From assembly GCF_024763615.1 (NCBI RefSeq), contig NC_077222.1, forward strand, positions 42,036,001 through 42,100,000: a stretch of DNA of 64,000 nucleotides, written 5' to 3'. Below the pieces are notes generated by a model. That model saw only the letters and a list, made by a program, of their open reading frames with translations, did not search any database and was not told where the DNA came from. Position numbers and translations under genes: made by a program. Of the stretch, positions 44,092 to 58,400 are shown piece by piece (position 1 is the first letter of the stretch; each line of letters starts with the position of its first letter). This stretch comes from Phlebotomus papatasi. Lineage: Eukaryota > Arthropoda > Insecta > Diptera > Psychodidae.

Positions 44092-47000
44092 ATGGATGCT
44101 GGAAATGAAAATGGTGGACCGGACTTGCGCTTTGAATTCATGGGATCTTATGTTCAGAAAACGTTAAAATTGAAACCAGAAAAATGGCTTCGTGTTGTGA
44201 CGGTGGAAGAGCACAAAGCTATTATAAAGGAGTTTCTAGACAAACCAACTCCTGTCCACTTAGTTATTCTCCTCACACCATCTGCACAATTAATTCCCTG
44301 CACAACATTTCCCTTGACGCAGCTCAAAACAAAAGGTGAGTGACTCTTTTAGTTGCAAGTTATCAGTGGATTCTTCGGTGCATTTATTTTATAAACTTTC
44401 AGGGGTGTACTTCATCAAGAAGTATCCGCAGGAAGTACCTCGGGAGAATTGTCAGGATATGTTGATTGTTGGGGATTTGGCAACAAGAACTATTGATCAA
44501 CTATCAACTCTGGTTGATGAAATATTTGTTCCTTTGTTGAGTAATCCTCAAAATCACAAAGGATGGCCTGAAATGGTGGCACAGGATGTACAGAAACATG
44601 TTCATAGTCTCAAGAGTACAGTTTACCAAGTTAAGGGTCAAGTGAGTGGTCAAACGGTGCTTCCAATGCCTGTAGGTGTTGAGAAAGTAATAAAGGCCGC
44701 CCAAGATATCAATGTTGATAAGGAATGCGCCGTTGATCTCTATCTCAAGAGTGCAATTGAAGGGGTTGTCATAAAATGGGCCACACAGATTAATGATGTC
44801 ATGATTGAAAATCCAAATAATGCTTTCAATGGAGGTGCCAATCCATCTCCAAATGTTGAACTGAATTTCTGGAATAGTCGCTTGAAAAATCTGAATTACA
44901 TTTATGATCAACTCAAGAATGAGAGGGTGAGGTGTATGGCATTGATTCTTGAACATACCGACAGTGCATATTTTCCATGCTTCAAGAATCTCTTCAAAAA
45001 TGTCGTAACAGGTAAATGTGTACAAAAAAAAGAAGATCGATATTAACAAAATTCCTCATCAATGTTCAACTGTTTCGGTTGAGTAGAAAATTCGTACACG
45101 TAGTTAGGCAGTTTGTTTTGGCCTGACAAACTAAATTTGTAATTTGTCTTGAGAAGTTAAATTTTGAAATTTCAAAAAGTTCTTTTTTTTAGTATTTTGT
45201 TTCCTCTTGGCCAATCGGTTCTTTTTATGCTTCTCTTAAATATCACAAAATCGAATCTCAAAAAAGTTACAAAAATGTGTTTGTATATTTTTGTTTATCT
45301 TGTAACATTTTACGAACAAGTCACAGAATTTTACGAACATTTCTCTGTTTGCATTCGAATTTTACGAGTAAATGTTTGTAAAAGAACAAAAAATGTTCGC
45401 CAAATATTACGAGTAATTTTTGTGATAAAAACTACAAACTTTTACGAACTTTTAACTAGGTTGTACAATTCACAAACATTTACAATAGAGTTCCTTAAAT
45501 TTGCACATTTGGCGGGTATAGATGACATGTCTCACTCCTCAAATTTGAACAATATTTTCAAAAACGTTACGGAATTCATGAGAAATTCACTTTCCTTAAA
45601 TTAAAATAAATAACTTTAGAGAATATATCAATTTAATTTATTGTGAAATAGATGGAATTTGTTGTGGAAGTTAATATAATACGATAATATTGAGGAAATA
45701 TTAGAGAAAATGGTTCTAATTCAGACTCCACGCAAAAATTTCTTCGCATAACCTCGAATTTTACATTTTAAACTCAACCGTCGTTCAAATTTAAGGAGTT
45801 CAAATTTGAGGAACTCGACTGTACGATCTTTTTACAAATTTTGTGTGATTTGTTTTTCTTTTTGTGATGTAAATATGTCTTACGAGGGTGGCTTTCAACC
45901 TTAGTAATTTCACTTTTAACATGCTCATTGTTTTCTTTCAACTGGTTATAAAATTATTTACTTCTATTTATTTACTATTTGAAAGATTTAAGTATTTATG
46001 CCTTTGAAACACTTTAGTGTAAAACTCTGTTCTTAGATTAAAAAGAATTTTGAAGCTTTTAAGCCTTTTACTATTTACGAAACTCGATCGTGATATTAAG
46101 TACGTAAATATTTATGGTGAATCTTGATTTCTTCTTTAGAGTGTGGCCTATTTTTATGGGGAAAATAGTCTTTGAATTTGCAAGTGTTAATTAAATTATA
46201 CTGTTCCCCACATTAAGTAACCCGTCTAACATATTACTTACTAATTAATTTAATAAGTTCTTAACACAGTCATATAATTTTAAGGACTTGTAGAGAATTT
46301 AACTACTTACATACAGATTATGAAAATAAAACAAATTTCAGCGTTTTATTAATATGACATGATGATACCTTAACACTACACAGAAAAAAAATATTTTGTA
46401 AAAATGTTCGTAAGTGTTTGTGAATTCCTTTGGAGGAGTTACGAAATTCTCGTGTTTCGTATAACCCACAAACAAGTTCGTAAAATTTTGTACTTTTTTC
46501 ACAAACATTGTTCGTAACATGATCACTTGACGAGCATTTTTTCGTACTTTTACAAACATTTGTTCGTAAATGTTCATAAACACACAACAAAATGTTCGTA
46601 AAATTTTGTCATTTGTTCGTATTTTTTGTTTATCTTAGAAATATTTTACGAACATTTACGAACAAATGACAAAATTTTAAAAACAGTTTTTGTGTGTTTA
46701 CGAACATTTACGAACAAAGGTTTGTAAAAGTACAAAAAAATGCTCGTCAAGTGATCATGTTACAAAAAATGTTTGTGAAAAAAGTATAAACTTTTACAAA
46801 CTTGTTTGTGGGTTATACGATTCACAAGCATTTCGTAACTCCCCCATAGGAATTCACAAACATTTACGAAAATTTTTACAAAATATTTTTTCTGTGTAAG
46901 TACTAAAATAAGGCCTTTGTAAAAGTCCGTAATTAAGTAGTTTGTATTTGTTTGCTCGGATCACGATCTTATGAGAAATTTCAATGGAATAAGAGGTACT

Positions 47001-50000
47001 TTTTTCGTAATTTGCGCTCATGAATAGCAAATTGAGTGTACGATAAAAAACTTAACAGAATTTGGGACGCTTGTGGTTAAAATTTTATTTCTGAATTTCA
47101 AGATAGTGTCTGTAACTAAATGGAAAGTCTCCAATTAAAGTTGTTAAATCAAAATAAAATCCGTAAAATTCACTAATTTTTACTTTTAACACATTTATAA
47201 ATAAATGACTAAAAGCTTTACGAATGATAACACACATTTTATTACATGTCATATTAATCATTCTCTTTGTGTCCAATGGTTAAACTTGTTAAATCATGTG
47301 ACCATCGTATTCTCTACTTGAGTTTTTAGTTTTTGCCGCCAGATATCACTATTATTGCCAAAAAATGCCTTAATTAAGTACTTAGTAAGGGCTTATTTTA
47401 TGCACCTGAACAAACCCCTTATCTAAGAGCTTAGACAATGCCTTTAGCTTTAGTTATGGTCTTGAGCTTGTAACTGCTCATTCAAGAAGCAAATATTTCT
47501 TAAAAAAAAACCAAAAGTCTTATGATCTACTTATAGCGTTCTTGGTTTTAAGGACTTAACAGCTTCTACTGAAATTTCAACGGAAAATTTTCATTATAAG
47601 CATGGGTACTTCGTGTTATCCGGAAAAGCTAAAAAGAAAGTGTTAACAAATTGGCTGTAATTTTCGAAGAGGCGTGACCTATTTTTTGGGTCGGAGTATG
47701 CTGAGAAAATTGAATATTGTGACCAAGAGGGGAATTCTGTAACGCTCAGACAATGCCATATGATAAACTGGGTTCGAATCCTAGGAGAGCTTTTTCAAAA
47801 ATGCGATTCTGTAGCCGTGATATTGCCATTTCAGCTCACGTGACATTGTCAGAAGTCACATATTTTAGATTTCTGGCAATTCAAATGACAATAAATTTTG
47901 TTAAACAAATCAACCAAGACGTACTGTATTTTCATAAAATCATCAAGTAAAGGGATTTCATTAAAAATTCAATGAATTGAATTTTCGAACTCATATGATA
48001 TGACAAAAAAAAGTTCGAATGACATTGTCAGGTTTCGAACTCACGCGTGATAATGTCACGAAAATTACAGAATTCCCCTACAAGTTTCAAATTTTCTATA
48101 TAACAAAAGCGACACGAAATTTATCATCAACCCTACAGTTATGCATACACTCACCCTTTTGCATGTTTTTTGTCACAATCATTTTTCTTGTTTGGGGTAA
48201 GAAAACTCTCCAAAATAGGCACAATTTATTGATCAATCAGACCTGCTTGTTGCTCCTCACGAAAACACAGTCTAAAAGAATTTCCGCTGGAGTATGAAGT
48301 GAATGACTTTCCGGAAAATGACTTTCATTTCCGTGCAGACACGCAAAGGTTTTCGGCAAAAAGTTTTGCACCCTAATATATTGTTATTAGAATGCTCAGA
48401 GAAATAGGGGTTAATTGATGAGGAATTGCAAAATAATTGTCTCAATGAAATGAACAAATCATGCTATATACAAATAACAAAAATATTTGATGTTGCAGCT
48501 CTTGCTGAATCTAAGGATATTACATTGTATATTAATCCCCTGCAGAAGCACTTTACGGCAATAGAGGAAACAGATTTTTCTGAATCGAAGATTTTAATAA
48601 AGCCAATGATGCATGTTGTATGCCTTTTGTGGGCTAATTCACGTTACTATTGCCATTCATCGAAGTTAATAGTGTTGCTGAAGCAAATTTGCAATATGCT
48701 TATTCATCAAGCTAAACGATATCTCGATCCATCCAGTATTTTTCACACGGATATTGATGAAGCAATGCAAAGGATTTCATTTTCAATACAATTGCTCAAG
48801 CATTTTCGTCAGATTTTTGATGAGTGCAAAGAAAATCTTGCTTCTTACTTTACGGATCGTCCACCCATTCACTGGACTTTTCATCCCAATGCTGTATTTG
48901 AACGTTTCAATGCTTTTCTCGATCGACTTAATACGATCCAGTGGTGAGTTATCATCATTTACATAATGATCAGCCTTTGGAGAAAATTTTTCTCTATTGT
49001 GTGTAAATTATAATATATACGGAAAAAAATGTGCGTGTGATAATATATTTTTCAATTGCGTCAACAGGTTCTTCTACACAGTTATTGAATTTTTGAAGCT
49101 CGAAAAGGTGGAAATTGGTGGACTTAAAGGACGAAATTTGAGTGCAAGAATCACTGCTGTATCAGTTGAATTTAACCATTGCTTCTCACAATTTTCAGCT
49201 AAAACTTACGATGTACTGGATCCAGATGATCCATCGTTTAAAGAGGACTTTGTCAAGTTTCAAGAGAGAATCCTTGAACTTGATCTCAAACTAGCTGCAA
49301 TTCTGTGTCAAGCATTCGACGACTGTCATAATTTGGAGAGCGTTTTCAAGGTGGAGAAGTTCATATTTGTAGTTTAATGTCTGTTATGGCTTACGTTTAC
49401 ACTGCATGCAATAATTACTGATTCACAGATAAATTGTCCAGTCATTAGGTTAATGAACTATAGAAATTGTTTTTCTCAGTGCTTGAGCAACTAATTTCTT
49501 GCTAGTTATGAAATTTTTGCCTTTTGACTAAATTGAAAATGATTTGTTCTATTCCTATTAACGATAGTAGGTAAGAATGGGGCAGTTTCACACATGCCAG
49601 AAATCCGAAAATATACATTTTAGGGTCTGAGGTTGGATCTGCGTCGATTGGGTTGTATACATATTTTCAGTTGGCTAATACTGAACAGAAAAAACTAACA
49701 AGACTTAGTTTGAACACAATAGTTTAGCAAAAAACTCCTGAGAAAAATCGTGATGTGTTAATCAGCCCCACCTTGTTTTAACAAGGCATATTTTCCTTCA
49801 TTTATTATCTACTTAAAATTGTTTTTACAATATTACTTAAAGATATTTGTGAAATCCGATGAAATATTTGATAAAAAAAGGTGGCAAAGCGTCCCAGCAT
49901 TGCGGATGCGGAATACTCGAACTCGTGACTTAAACGCTATATCTCAAAAGTACTTTCGCATCATTTACCGTTTACTCGTTCACAACCGATTTATTGAACA

Positions 50001-53000
50001 GATTTAATCCTCAAAAGATCCCCCAAAATAGCTTGATAGTAATATAATTAAATGAAATTTAGAATAAAAATTAGTTATCGGTTATGAACCGGTTCAGAAA
50101 CAATTGGTAGGGGAGATCGTGGTAGAATTAGACTGATGATTATGTTTCAATTAGACTGATAAATATTTAAATGAATAGGCAGGGAGTTAATTACTCTAAA
50201 AGGATAGCAGTTTGCTTAATATTCTTTCGAAGGAAAATTTTAAAACCCCCCTGTCTAATACTAAACGTGATTAATTTTGCCCCGGTCTCTCCTAGTGATT
50301 CAGTTTTATCAGAAATTCCAAGGCCTTTCCAATGAGCTCAAATAGGATAACATTTGGATGAGAAATACGCTCTTTAAAGCCGTTTTAGCCTTTGACCTTG
50401 AAAAACCGGTATTAGGAATGATCCAACGGAATTTTTTGAATAAGGACGAATAAGGATGTTTGTCTGGACGGGAGGGGAAGGGCGAGGGGCTCATTAACGA
50501 TCCACGACATATCATCTGTTATACGATCTTCCGACTAGAGTTTTACCTCAGTTACCGAAGGTCTCAAAATCCTAAATAGTAATCAATTTTATTGGTTTTT
50601 AAAAATGTAATATATCATTTACCCTTAATAACCTCCCAATCTTAAGTCAAAATTTTCCAAAAATTCTTGACTGATAATAAATTAAAGAAGTTAAGCCATA
50701 TATCTAAGCTTTAGATCTAAAGCCCGTATTAAGGTCCAAATAGACTCATCCTCGAGAAAATTTAGTTTGTAAAATTTGGCTTTAAAAAATTAAATAAAGT
50801 AAATTCATGCAAAAGACCTCTAAACGATGAACATAAGCCCTCGGTATATGACTGTTTAGGATATATCTTTACTGCCAATAGGCTAAATATTCTCGAGGAT
50901 CAGCCTGAGTTCATTTGGGCCATTAGATCACCAAAAATGTCACAGATCACAATTTTCGAAAAACACAATTCATGCAAACTATTTTTTATGAAAAACAATG
51001 AAAATATAAAGACGAGCAATATGCCGTTAAAATATTAAAACAATTCACCAAGCCGTCTGTTACGTCAGTAACATGACCTTTATTTACCCCAAACGCTTTC
51101 ATTATCTTTAGAATTATATTTTTGGGATATATTCAAACGGGTCCCGGTCAAAATTCCGGAAGCCAAAATCCAGAATTCTTAAAAGTGTCATAGCTACTCC
51201 CAAGATTGCACCCGCGCTTGCTGCAGGCAAAGGGAAATTTTCTGTGTCTTGGGAAATTATCCTAGACATTTTCCTCCATATAATTTCATCTCTTTGTTTT
51301 TGAACATTCGGAATTTTGGCTTTCGGAATTTTGTCCTATTCGGGATTTTGGCATTTGGGATTTTGGCGTTCGAGATTTTGGTTTTCGGGATTTTGGCATT
51401 CGGGATTTTGGCTACCAACGACTCAAACATAAAGCGATTTTTTTTTAATTTTCTCGTATATCTTGTAATTTTCCTACGTCGACTTTTCAGCTATGTCTGA
51501 CAATGTCCTTGACCCATTTTTGTATATAATGTGATAATGAAGATTAATGGTCACTAAATATGCAACCAATGAATGAGTTTTCCTTTTTGCGAGATTGGAA
51601 TTGATGTGAGACCCGTGAGACAAACCAATTAATCATATATTTTTCTCCTACCAATTTTTCAAAGTCAATGCTTAATCAGCCCTAACCGTGTAAACAGACG
51701 GAATTCCCACGGGAATTCCCATGAGATTTTCCATTCCGGATGGGAATTCCGGATGGAAATTCCCATATTGAACTGTCAAATTTTTACCATCTGCTCTATG
51801 CGCCTCTGGTGGACTTCAAGCGCAACACAAAAATGCTCCGAAGATTTGAATTTCAAATTTTGTTTTTTTCCGAATATAAATAACGGAATGTGTATTTAGA
51901 AGATATTTTACGTACTTTATTTTATTAAAGTGGCTTTATTATACCACAAGGATATTATTAATAATATCTATTAATAAATTTAATGGAAAATCTTTTAAAA
52001 TTTCCGAAGAAATGATTAGAAACGTTGTTATAGCGTAAATATCTTGTCAAAAACCCCCAATTAAAGTGGATAAATCAACAACAGGCTTTGGATATCTTTG
52101 CTGATAGGACCTATTGATTAATTTTCGTTTAATTGTAGTGCTGATAATTTAAAATTTTATAAAGTGTTGGAAGAAAATGTATAAAATATCCCTGGGTGAC
52201 CAAGCAGTCAATCCATTCGGAACAGAGATGTTTACAAAAATTAGTTAATTGTATAATAATTGAATACAAATTGTTTTAAAAAACAAGAAGACTGTAAAAT
52301 ATTTTAAAATTTTATTTTCAAAAAAAGTAAACAATTAAAAATATTTATATCCGAAAAGGCAGTTTATTTGGTTTCTGGCTATAATTTTCATCAGTGAACT
52401 TCGATAATTCTTACTATTCTTTGTATTTCCTTATCTACATTATTATATTCTTTACATTTTTTAATAATGGGATTTATTGAAAAAGATAAATTTTGAATCT
52501 GCCTTTCCAATCATTTAAACCTCTTCTGAAATGTTATTGATGAATATTTAATTTAATCCAGAAACACTAATCCTTTCAAAATTATTATAGTATTATTATT
52601 CGATTTCAAATTTGCTTTTAAAATCAATGTTTTGATCACTACAGGAGATTTTACATGTTTTTTCATATATTATTTGCTTAAAAACACTCCAAATTAAATT
52701 TTCGGAATTCTCCGGAAGCTAAAAGGGCAAAAAGCTATCTCGAGCGAGATAGCTTTTTTCCATTTTAGAAAATTGAATATTTCACCCTCCAACGGAAAAT
52801 TTCCATTTGAAATTCAAAATATTTCAAGACATTCGGGCAGTTTCGTGCACTTTTGCAGAGGGCGCTTGTATAGCAAATTTACCATTTGCTCGTGGGAATT
52901 CCCGTGGAAATTCCGTCTGTTTACACGGTAAAGAGCATATTTATTAACTGACTATGAAAAGTTAGGGTTTGTTGGAAAGGTCTTGGGATCCATGACGGGT

Positions 53001-55334
53001 CTGAATCAGTTTTAAATTGTTTTGCACCGTTAGCAATAATTTAATTTTTATGATAAATTCAACTATGTCACTCCCGCGCATTTTTAAGTACACCTTAAAA
53101 TTTTTTTGTAAATTTGTTCAGAACAGATGAAAATTAGAAAAATGATGACATTTTTGAAATCTTAAGTTTTGAGAAATCTTACAATTTTTCTTTATTCTGT
53201 TATTCCAAGTACAACAAACTAAGCGTTGATCGTGTTAAAAGATATTTGCAAAGCACTGAGTATGTTTTTATATTTTCTGTTTTAATTTTGTTTTGAGTGA
53301 ATAATTTTGCTACAGCCTGTACAACAAAGCACAGCAATTGAGAAAACCAGGCTAATTGAAATTTTAATTGATATAGCTAATTAACATAGTTGGAAGTGTG
53401 TTGGATAGACCGAAGATTAAGGAGGAGTTTACGAATAAGTACTCGGAAATACTAAAGATGCTGGACGAAGAAATTGGCATGTGCGAAGATATCTATTTAA
53501 TGCAAATGAATTACTTGGAGAGGGAAGGTCACCTGTTTATTGACCAAAGTTGCCCACCGGTGACCGGGTGTTTGCGCTGGATTATGCAATTGTCTGGCCG
53601 TCTAACGCCGCCAGTTAAGAGCTTTCAGACTCTCCAACACCCGTAAGATTTGCGAGAGAGGCGCGTATTTGTGCCAATGCTAATGTTAAAACTTTTCTTG
53701 TAGCGTTACTAAGACACCTGAAGCACTTGAACTTGTTAGGCGATATGAGAGGTTGATGGAGCTTCTAGCGCTATTTGAGGACAAAGTTTTCAATGAATGG
53801 CGAGAGAAGGTGCCAGAGAAGATTGAATTAAATCTCCAGAAATCACTAATGACGAGAGATTCAAGCACAAAATTGCTCTCATTGAACTTTAGCCCACAAC
53901 TTTTTGCAATACTGAAGGAGGTGCATTATCTCAAGTTGATGGGAAAAGAGGGCATTCCCGAGATTGGCATACAATTTTCCGAAAAGAGTGAAACTTATAG
54001 AAGCTACACACTTTCCTTAGAAAGAACTATCGATTGGTACAATGAGGTAAACTATAAAATGCAAAGATATCAATTTTTAAACATTTAAAAAATTATGTTA
54101 TTATTTTTAAGATTCTTGAAAATTCAACAAAAGTTGAACTGGAATTGATTGAAGAGGAAATTCAGACAATTGATACTCTACTCGAGGTTGGAATCTCGGA
54201 GTTGACTTGGAATTCAGAAAGTATGTAAATTGTATGTTTGAGGGCATGTAGTTTTCAATATCAAGGCAATAATGTTTTATTACCCAGACATAATGGATTA
54301 CTTGACAAAACTTCGGACACCTGTGGAATGCCTTCAGCAGCGTATGCAAAATATTCAGAAGAATTTAGCAGAAATGCGTGGTATACTCGGAGCATGGTCA
54401 AGACTTCCGCTTTTTGAGCGGAAAGATGGAAAGAAGGACACTGTGCTTTGCTTGGATGAGCGAAATGATAGAATTGCAAAGAGATACAGTGACATCGAAG
54501 CAGCGTCAACAAAAATTAAAGAGTGAGTACAATATTGTATTATTTATTATTTCCAGAAAAGTTTAAATTATATCCTCAATAATGATTAATTATAAATGGA
54601 AATCAGAGTTAATAAGATTATAGATCATAATATTTGACAAAATACAATCAGCAGTAAAAATAAATTTGATAAGTAAAAAATCAAATTTGAGTAGACCTCA
54701 ACTTAAAATTTTAAAAGCAGTGATATCCTCAAGCAATTTTCGGTAAATAAAAAATAAGGAAATAAAGAGTATTTCCATTTTAGACTGCTACCATCTTGGA
54801 CGTTAACTATATAAATTAGAATTAGACTTATATGAAATCGACCTTTAAAAGCTTATTCATGAACTAATTTCATGATCAACATCATAATAAATATCAATAT
54901 AAAATGTACTAAAATTCACATTAACGAGGCTAAAATAAAAGTGTAAAATTTGTTTAGATTTTATTTAATTTTAAAGCCGTTCAAAGGAAGCTGTGCAATA
55001 AAATGAAACTCTTGGTGCGTCCTGAACATGTCTAACAAAAGACTAATGGTCCATCACGACAAGTTTCTGAGATAAAGATCTCAGATCAGTGCGCTCAGTG
55101 TGATTCACTCTCGAATGATACTTATTTTGTGGGCAATTATATGCATGATAATAATGCCCAGCGCACAATAACTTTTATTTTGCAAACATGTTTTCCACAT
55201 TTCAATGGGAATGAATGAAATATAGATCTAGTCACCTCGCTCACTCTCACAGAAAGTTTTGAAAACATGTTTACAAACAAAAGTTATTGTGCGTTGGGCA
55301 TAATAATAATAATAATAATAATAATAATTTACTA

Positions 55335-55410
<76 letters not shown>

Positions 55411-58400
55411 GTGGCACAACGTTCCATACAGGAACTAGGCCTTCCAAAAGGGGAGTTCGGGACATTCATTATTATTTTTTCTTATACATTACAATTATAT
55501 GCAAGATGGTTCCCCCATTTTTGGCAGTGATAGCATTGAACTTCCCTCTTTTTTTCTCATAACATTAACCCATTTCTGAAATTGGACTTTTGTTTGCGAC
55601 TTTGACCATCTGATCAACGTCTCTTCCTCTCGCCAGAATCTCTCCTTTAGGAAACGCTCAGATGATCGATCCCTATGCCTTTTTCTACCAACAAAGTTCA
55701 CGTTTGTGATATTCATGATCCCAACCCTAGAGCTGGTAAGCTCTTCGGCTAATACACTTCTGAGGGATTAATCAAATTGCAGCATTGGGATTTGGGAGTC
55801 TTATAGGTATCCACTCCCACAAAACTTAGAAAATCGCGTATTTCATGCGATCTTCTGAGAGTGAGTTCACATAGAGCAAATTGTCTATTCGTTCGCAATA
55901 TTCGTCAAAATTATCATCCCCGGAAAATTCTTAGATTTGCTCCACTAGAGGTTTAATGAAGCCCGATGCCTCTGACGTAGTCTCCCTCGCGGAATTTGCC
56001 ATTGCGCATGCGATTCAGTCACGAATTTTTCTAGAAGTTTAAAACACTTTTTATACTTTTATTCTCGTCTCCAAAATGTGATATCCGAGGAAATGAAACG
56101 ATGATGGGTGAGAGTGAACTGAACTGCTGATTAATTAAAGTTATAGTTTTTATGCATTTTGTGATCCTTAATGGCCTCTACACCCTAGAGAAATTTATGT
56201 CCATATGGAGGAATTTTTCCTATACAAACGTAGGGATTTTGCTTCAATATGGACATAAATTTTTCAAGTGTGTAAAGGCCGTTAGAGTGGACCGCTACTT
56301 CATCATAGTCTTAATGGACTTTGCCCAAGCGGTAGCTCATTCCCATTTTTTCTGTCAAGGGTTTCTGATTTCTCGAGTTTGGCGATGCAGAAATTGGTAT
56401 TCTCGGGTTTCGCGATGCATAAATTGTGTTTCTCGGGCTTCGCGATGGAAATCTTGGGTTTCTCGGGTTTTGCGATTAAAAGAGTGGGTTTCTCAGGCTT
56501 TGCGATGCAATTTTTGAGTTACTCGGGTTTCGCGATACAGAGATTGGGTTTCTCGGGTTTCGCGAAGCGTTTCTCGGACAATTAACAAGGGTTTCTCAAT
56601 ATATGAGTTATCCCTTGACTTTGCCATCATATTGTAGCCCTTGTCCAATGTTGGTACATTGGACTTCCTTTATCATACATTACAGATAAACGTATATCTA
56701 AATTTAAAATCTCGACACGACTATTAATTTTTTCAAGATGCTGTAATTTTATTAGATGGTATCGTCTCTCTTTTTTGGAATCAAGGGAATCAAGTCACCG
56801 TCAAAGCCCTCACCGTATTTCGTTAATTTACGCATTTTCAATGTAATTCTTGGGCAAATTCTCAATTACCGTGTTACATTATCTCATACTCGGTGACACT
56901 ATGTGAAATTAATATAATAAAACTGAAGAAATAAAATAAAATGCGATAAATGGTGAGCAAAAAAACTGTACGAAAAACTGTAGTAAAAAAAATCCTACAG
57001 TTTTTTTTGCTTACCGTTTATCGCATTTTTGTTTTATTTATTCAATTTTCTTATACTTTTTTCACCTAGTGCCATCGAGTATGAGATAAGGCAATACGGT
57101 AATTGAGAATTTGCGTAAGAATTGCAATGAAAATGCGTAAATCAACGAAATACAATAAGGCCACGGCGAGCATTTTACTGTCAATGTGATTCTGCCGTAA
57201 GATAGGTGTTTCATTTTGATATCACCCTTGCTCATTAAAGTTTTAATGAGAACCAAATTAATTGTCGTTAATAAACGTCTAAAAGTGTGATTTATGCCTC
57301 TGAATGACTTACTATTTGGAGTTTGATCTATTTATTATTGATAAAAGGGTAAAATTGGCCCACAAAAATTGGTTTCAATTGACCGAATACTCTGATTATT
57401 TTTTTTATCTAAAAAGCTATATCTACTTAATGTTATGATTCTTCTTTATCTTTAAAATTACAACTCTGATGGGAGACCAACTTCCTCTTTTACAGACTGC
57501 TTGCGGAAAATGTTGAACTGTTTGGTATGCAAGAGAAGCAAAGTACGCCAATATGGCAAGATTACGTAGCATTCATTGATAGTATCGTTTATGAGAATCT
57601 CTTGCTGGCCGTTGGAGTTAGCATGAGTTATTTGTCTGATCACATGGATCCTGCAAATAATTTTGCCCCACTATTTGAATCACGTTTAGAACTCCTTGAT
57701 CCTGATTTGATATTTGTGCCATCCTTGGATCCAAATGATCCCAATGGCTTCAATCATTTGTTGGCTGGTTTGATAGCTGACATTGTGAAGATGTCCTCAT
57801 TGATGTCTAGAATTAAGCCAGACAGCACAGATTCTTACGAGAGAATAATCACTGAACATCCGGATATTATTGAAATGAAAGAAGAAATTTTGGATGGTGT
57901 TGAGAAGGTAGTGCAAGAAGCAGCAGAATTTTGTCGTGGATTTGAGAGATATTCCTATCTTTGGTTGGATGATAGAGTTCAGTGTATGGAGTTATTTTTG
58001 GAATATGGAAGGATTTTGGATATTGATGAGATTGAATTGATTGTGATGAAAGATCCAACTGCTCCTCAACCATCTCAGCCCACTATTGAGGCTTTTCGCG
58101 AGCAGATTGATAATTATGAATCTCTCTCGCAGGAAATTGAGGATATTGAACCTTTTCAGGTGTTTAACTCTTGGTTCCAAGTAGATGTTCGTCCTTTCAG
58201 GCAAGCTCTAATTAATACTGTCCGGAAATGGGGAAATATGTTCAAAGAGCATTTGGTTAATCGGGTTACAACCAATTTGACGGATTTGGGTAACTTTATC
58301 CGAAAGGCTGACGAAGGATTGTTGCAACCAGTCAAGGAAGGAGATTACGAAGGACTAGTCAATATTATGGCATATTTGTTGCATGTTAAAGAGAGAGGAG

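Larger units (their letters stand above)
45012..48498. other. Dynein intron 2, 3.5 kb, repeat-rich
   Basis: It contains a partial foldback (45285-45482), a mariner-like MITE (45483-45821), a full foldback (46379-46896) and a MITE of the GGGGAATTCTGTAA family (47728-48079). The remainder is AT-rich. Confidence 0.6.
49351..53376. other. Dynein intron 4, 4.0 kb, repeat-rich
   Basis: It holds a dispersed CCGGTT-type repeat (49885-50540) interrupted by a short MITE (50108-50294), a GGGATTTTGG tandem tract (51300-51420), and a 1.25-kb TIR element (51685-52929). No missed dynein exon is needed, because exons 4 and 5 join in frame (SVFK then LINIVGSVLDRP). Confidence 0.65.
54523..57495. other. Dynein intron 8, 3.0 kb, with microsatellite and tandem repeats
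   Basis: It holds an AAT microsatellite (55300-55410), a short foldback (56173-56280), a roughly 30-bp tandem array (56350-56580), an inverted repeat (56807-57170) and a partial copy of the 62160 element near 57215-57290. The segment 55420-56150 includes a GC-richer piece (55590-56040) without a recognised frame. Confidence 0.6.

Noticed and set aside
44504..45049. 181-codon minus-strand frame
   Set aside because: It lies wholly opposite the dynein exon 2, which has strong homology and splice support.
55271..55562. Polyasparagine and polyleucine frames
   Set aside because: Direct product of the AAT microsatellite.
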